A stretch of DNA of 7,587 bases from an uncultured Collinsella sp. (GTDB taxonomy: Bacteria > Actinomycetota > Coriobacteriia > Coriobacteriales > Coriobacteriaceae). Positions 6,160 to 7,587 of the stretch are shown one piece after another; the first letter of the stretch is position 1; the number at the start of each line of letters is the position of its first letter. A program made the translations under genes and the position numbers. Below the pieces are notes generated by a model. That model ran no database searches. It saw only the letters and a program-made list of their open reading frames with translations, and was not told where the DNA came from. The stretch covers positions 1-7,587 of the forward strand of contig CABUVC010000078.1 of assembly GCA_902494855.1 (NCBI GenBank), in the 5' to 3' direction.

Positions 6160-6263
6160 GCCGAGACCGCCGCATGACCTAATAGGAGCATGGAGCGATA
6201 CCGCGGACCCGAACAACCGCATTCTATCGCGCCCCGTCAGTGTGCCGTCTGCCCGGTCCAGGC
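6160..6263 (+). other. Donor-binding loop of the bridge RNA
   Basis: The outer stem pairs GACCG-cc-GCA-t-GAC (6165-6178) with GTC-TGC-c-CGGTC (6247-6258), extended by GCC/GGC at 6160-6162 and 6261-6263. The inner hairpin pairs GG-a-GCGATA (6192-6200) with TATCGC-g-CC (6225-6233), topped by GCGG/CCGC. The 5' strand of the internal loop holds the left donor guide AATAGGAGC (6181-6189), identical to the right end at 7574-7582. The 3' strand holds the right donor guide TCAGT (6237-6241), complementary to ACTGA at 6008-6012. Two further bases of that strand can pair with the core, one as G-U. Confidence 0.75.
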
Positions 6264-6288
6264 GAGCACGGAAAGAACGGAGCGAGAC

Positions 6289-7578
6289 ATGAGAACCGAA
6301 TCGACACCCGGCGCCCGCGGGCCGGTCTTCTGCGGGGTCGACACCCACGCCGACTCGCACTGGCTGTACGTCCTGGACTGGAGGGGCCGCAAGGTCCTGT
6401 CCCGCCAGTTCCCCGCCGACGCGGCGGGCTACGAGGCGCTCGCCGGGGCGATCGCGGCGGCCGGGGAGCCGGCCTGCGTCGCGATGGAGGGGACGTCGTC
6501 CTACGGGGCGGGCCTCACCAGGCACCTCGCGTCGCTGGGGATGCCCGTGCGCGAGGCGCTCTCCCCGGCGAGGACGCAGAGGAGGCGCCCGGGGCAGGGA
6601 AAGTGCGACGAGGCGGACGCGGAGAGGGCCGCCCGCGCGGCGATGTCCGGCTCAAGGCTCGGGACCCCCAAGAGCCAGGACGGGTGGGTCGACGGGGTGC
6701 GCTGCATGCTCGCGGCGCGCTCCGGGGCGGTGAAGGCGCGGACCTCGGCGATCAACACCGCGAGGTCGCTGCTCACCACCGCGCCGGAGGGGCTCAGGTC
6801 GAGGTTCCGCGGGATGGCGGGGCCGAGGCTGATGGAGGAGCTCCCCTCCGTGCGCGCCGAGGGCGCGCTGGGCGCCGCGCTCGGCGCGCTGGCGGACCTG
6901 TGGGCGGCGGCGCGCGACGCGGCGCTCGACATGGAGCGCGCGATCGAGGCGTCCCTGGAGGAGAACTGCCCCGCGCTGCTGGCGATGTACGGGTGCGGGC
7001 CCGTGAGCGCGGCCAAGCTCGCGGTCGCGGCCGGGGACAACCCGGGCAGGCTGCGCTCCGAGGCGTCGTTCGCGGCGATATGCGGCGCCTGCCCCATCCC
7101 CGCCTCGAGCGGCAAGACCGTGAGGCACAGGCTCAACAGGGGCGGCGACCGGCAGGCGAACAGCGCGCTGCACGAGATCGCGAGGCAGAGGGTCATGCGC
7201 GACCCCGAGACCGCCGAGTACGCCGAGAGGGCCGGGGGGCGGGGAAAGAGCGACAGGGAGGTCATGAGGTGCCTCAAGCGCTACGTGGCCAGGGAGGCGT
7301 ACCGGGCGCTGATGCGCCCGCACGAGATCAGGAGGCCCGAGGACGCCTCGGAGCTCGTGGCGGCCAGGCGCGCGGCGAAGGTCAGCCAGGTGAGGGCGGC
7401 GTCCATACTGGGCACCAGCGAGAAGCACATCTCGATGCTGGAGAGGGGCCAAAGGGAGCTCAAGCCCATAAGGAGGGCCTACGAGGCATGGGTCGAGGCC
7501 GGACTTCCGCTCGATTGGGACAGGCGGGCCTTCGAGGCCGAGCGCAAAATGGATTCTAAAAAACACCTTGCCAAATAG
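6289..7578 (+). CDS. IS110-family transposase with C-terminal XRE-like helix-turn-helix
   Basis: A 429-residue RNA-guided DNA recombinase. The N-terminal RuvC-like domain carries the DEDD residues: D18 in GVDTHADSH, E67 in AMEGTSSYG, and D107 and D110 in KCDEADAE. The spacing is close to IS621 (D11, E60, D102, D105). A coiled, Ala-rich middle (about 140-225) precedes the Tnp domain (about 229-342). That domain contains YGCGPVSAAKLA, the serine motif PIPASSGKTVRHRLNRGGDR (candidate nucleophile S273 or S274) and QANSALHEIA. Residues about 354-403 form an added XRE-like helix-turn-helix (LVAARRAAKVSQ, ILGTSEKHISMLERG). Start chosen at 6289: GGAG lies 6 bases upstream and the first catalytic Asp then falls at residue 18. 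The in-frame ATG at 6190 would put the donor loop inside the coding region. Arg is often AGG here, unlike the CGC/CGT-rich host genes. The frame is intact, so the element may be active. Confidence 0.93.
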   Translation: MRTESTPGARGPVFCGVDTHADSHWLYVLDWRGRKVLSRQFPADAAGYEALAGAIAAAGEPACVAMEGTSSYGAGLTRHLASLGMPVREALSPARTQRRRPGQGKCDEADAERAARAAMSGSRLGTPKSQDGWVDGVRCMLAARSGAVKARTSAINTARSLLTTAPEGLRSRFRGMAGPRLMEELPSVRAEGALGAALGALADLWAAARDAALDMERAIEASLEENCPALLAMYGCGPVSAAKLAVAAGDNPGRLRSEASFAAICGACPIPASSGKTVRHRLNRGGDRQANSALHEIARQRVMRDPETAEYAERAGGRGKSDREVMRCLKRYVAREAYRALMRPHEIRRPEDASELVAARRAAKVSQVRAASILGTSEKHISMLERGQRELKPIRRAYEAWVEAGLPLDWDRRAFEAERKMDSKKHLAK

Positions 7579-7582
7579 GAGC
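7574..7582 (+). other. Right-end donor half-site plus core (AATAGGA-GC)
   Basis: The nine bases AATAGGAGC recur exactly at 6181-6189 in the donor-binding loop, as expected for left donor and left donor guide. The site contains the transposase stop codon TAG. The following GTCAG (7583-7587) would be the right target half in host DNA. The same bases also resemble a ribosome site for a gene starting just beyond the window. Confidence 0.65.
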
Positions 7583-7587
7583 GTCAG

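Larger units (their letters stand above)
6025..6263 (+). ncRNA. IS110 bridge RNA with target-binding and donor-binding loops
   Basis: In IS110 elements this RNA guides recombination by pairing one loop with the target and one with the donor ends. Three modules are visible. The 5' hairpin pairs GACGTCGATG (6029-6038) with CATTGACGTC (6053-6062), ten pairs with one G-U. The target-binding stem-loop is 6076-6154. The donor-binding stem-loop is 6160-6263. Four guide segments are identifiable: 6096-6104, 6132-6136, 6181-6189 and 6237-6241. The transposase ATG follows at 6289, so bridge RNA and mRNA probably share a transcript. About 240 bases is longer than the 177-nt IS621 RNA. Exact ends are not visible from sequence. 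Confidence 0.8.
6006..7582 (+). mobile_element. IS110-family insertion sequence with 5' bridge RNA (IS110 subgroup)
   Basis: The element holds one DEDD transposase preceded by a roughly 265-base structured leader, the layout of the IS110 subgroup (IS1111-type elements carry the RNA downstream). Ends were set from the bridge RNA guides. The left core GC is at 6006-6007 and the right core GC at 7581-7582, so the unit with one core copy is 1575 bp. As expected for the family there are no terminal inverted repeats and no target duplication beyond the core. The right end begins almost at the transposase stop codon: TAG at 7576-7578 lies inside the right-end donor half-site AATAGGAGC. GC in a counted transposase row is about 77%, above neighbouring genes. 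The boundary call is inferred but rests on four matching guide segments. Confidence 0.8.

Noticed and set aside
6181..6189. AATAGGAGC repeat (also at 7574-7582) as a target site duplication
   Set aside because: Both copies are inside the element as bounded by the guides, and the family does not make long duplications. The donor guide explanation also accounts for the other three matches. A chance ribosome-site-like match stays possible.
5622..6191. Minus-strand open frame of 189 codons
   Set aside because: It runs through the IS left end, the hairpins, the promoter and most of the FMN riboswitch, with no domain features.
6190..6288. Longer transposase start at 6190, adding 33 residues
   Set aside because: The extension runs through the donor-binding loop of the bridge RNA. 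GGAG sits only one base before that ATG, and family proteins begin shortly before the first catalytic Asp. The ATG at 6289 has a well-spaced GGAG.
6652..7566. Long open frame on the minus strand across the transposase (about 300 codons)
   Set aside because: It is antisense to an intact recognised gene in very GC-rich DNA, has a repetitive Arg/Pro/Gly composition and shows no family motif.
1..7587. CRISPR arrays, tRNA or rRNA genes, terminal inverted repeats of the IS
   Set aside because: No regularly spaced repeats, tRNA-like cloverleaf or rRNA sequence was seen, and no inverted repeats link the IS ends, as is normal for IS110.

Overview
The window looks like chromosomal DNA from a Gram-positive actinobacterium of the Coriobacteriia, most likely Collinsella or a close relative. 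This is judged from the GC-rich coding sequence (about 65-68% in rows I counted), strong AGGAGG-type ribosome binding sites, gene content and general protein character. The genus is recognition, not proof.

Layout. Positions 1-1068 (minus) hold argC, cut by the left window edge. Its upstream region carries three look-alike ARG boxes for an ArgR-type repressor. Positions 1225-5773 (minus) form one apparent riboflavin operon, read right to left: promoter, FMN riboswitch (RFN element), the riboflavin-specific ECF S component ribU, a fused double ATPase EcfA1-EcfA2, the EcfT transmembrane coupler, two tandem FMN-binding split-barrel (pyridoxamine-phosphate-oxidase-like) proteins, and a hairpin terminator. 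The first three genes overlap (ATGA and TAATG junctions). The riboswitch therefore probably controls both uptake of the flavin precursor and two likely flavin-binding proteins.

Positions 5774-6005 are non-coding upstream DNA with two hairpins. Positions 6006-7582 are an IS110-family insertion sequence (IS110 subgroup) on the plus strand. Its transposase has the DEDD RuvC-like and serine-containing Tnp domains, plus an extra C-terminal XRE-like helix-turn-helix.

The most interesting part is the roughly 265-base leader between the left end and the transposase. It can be read as a full bridge RNA: a 5' hairpin followed by two long stems, each with an internal loop. All four guide segments can be matched, in the order and polarity known for IS621: left target guide to the left flank, right target guide to the right flank, left donor guide to the right end of the element, and right donor guide to its left end. 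This fixes the core dinucleotide as GC, the 14-bp target as ACATTCC-GC-GTCAG and the 14-bp donor (circle junction) as AATAGGA-GC-ACTGA. The right flank is visible for only five bases because the window ends there.
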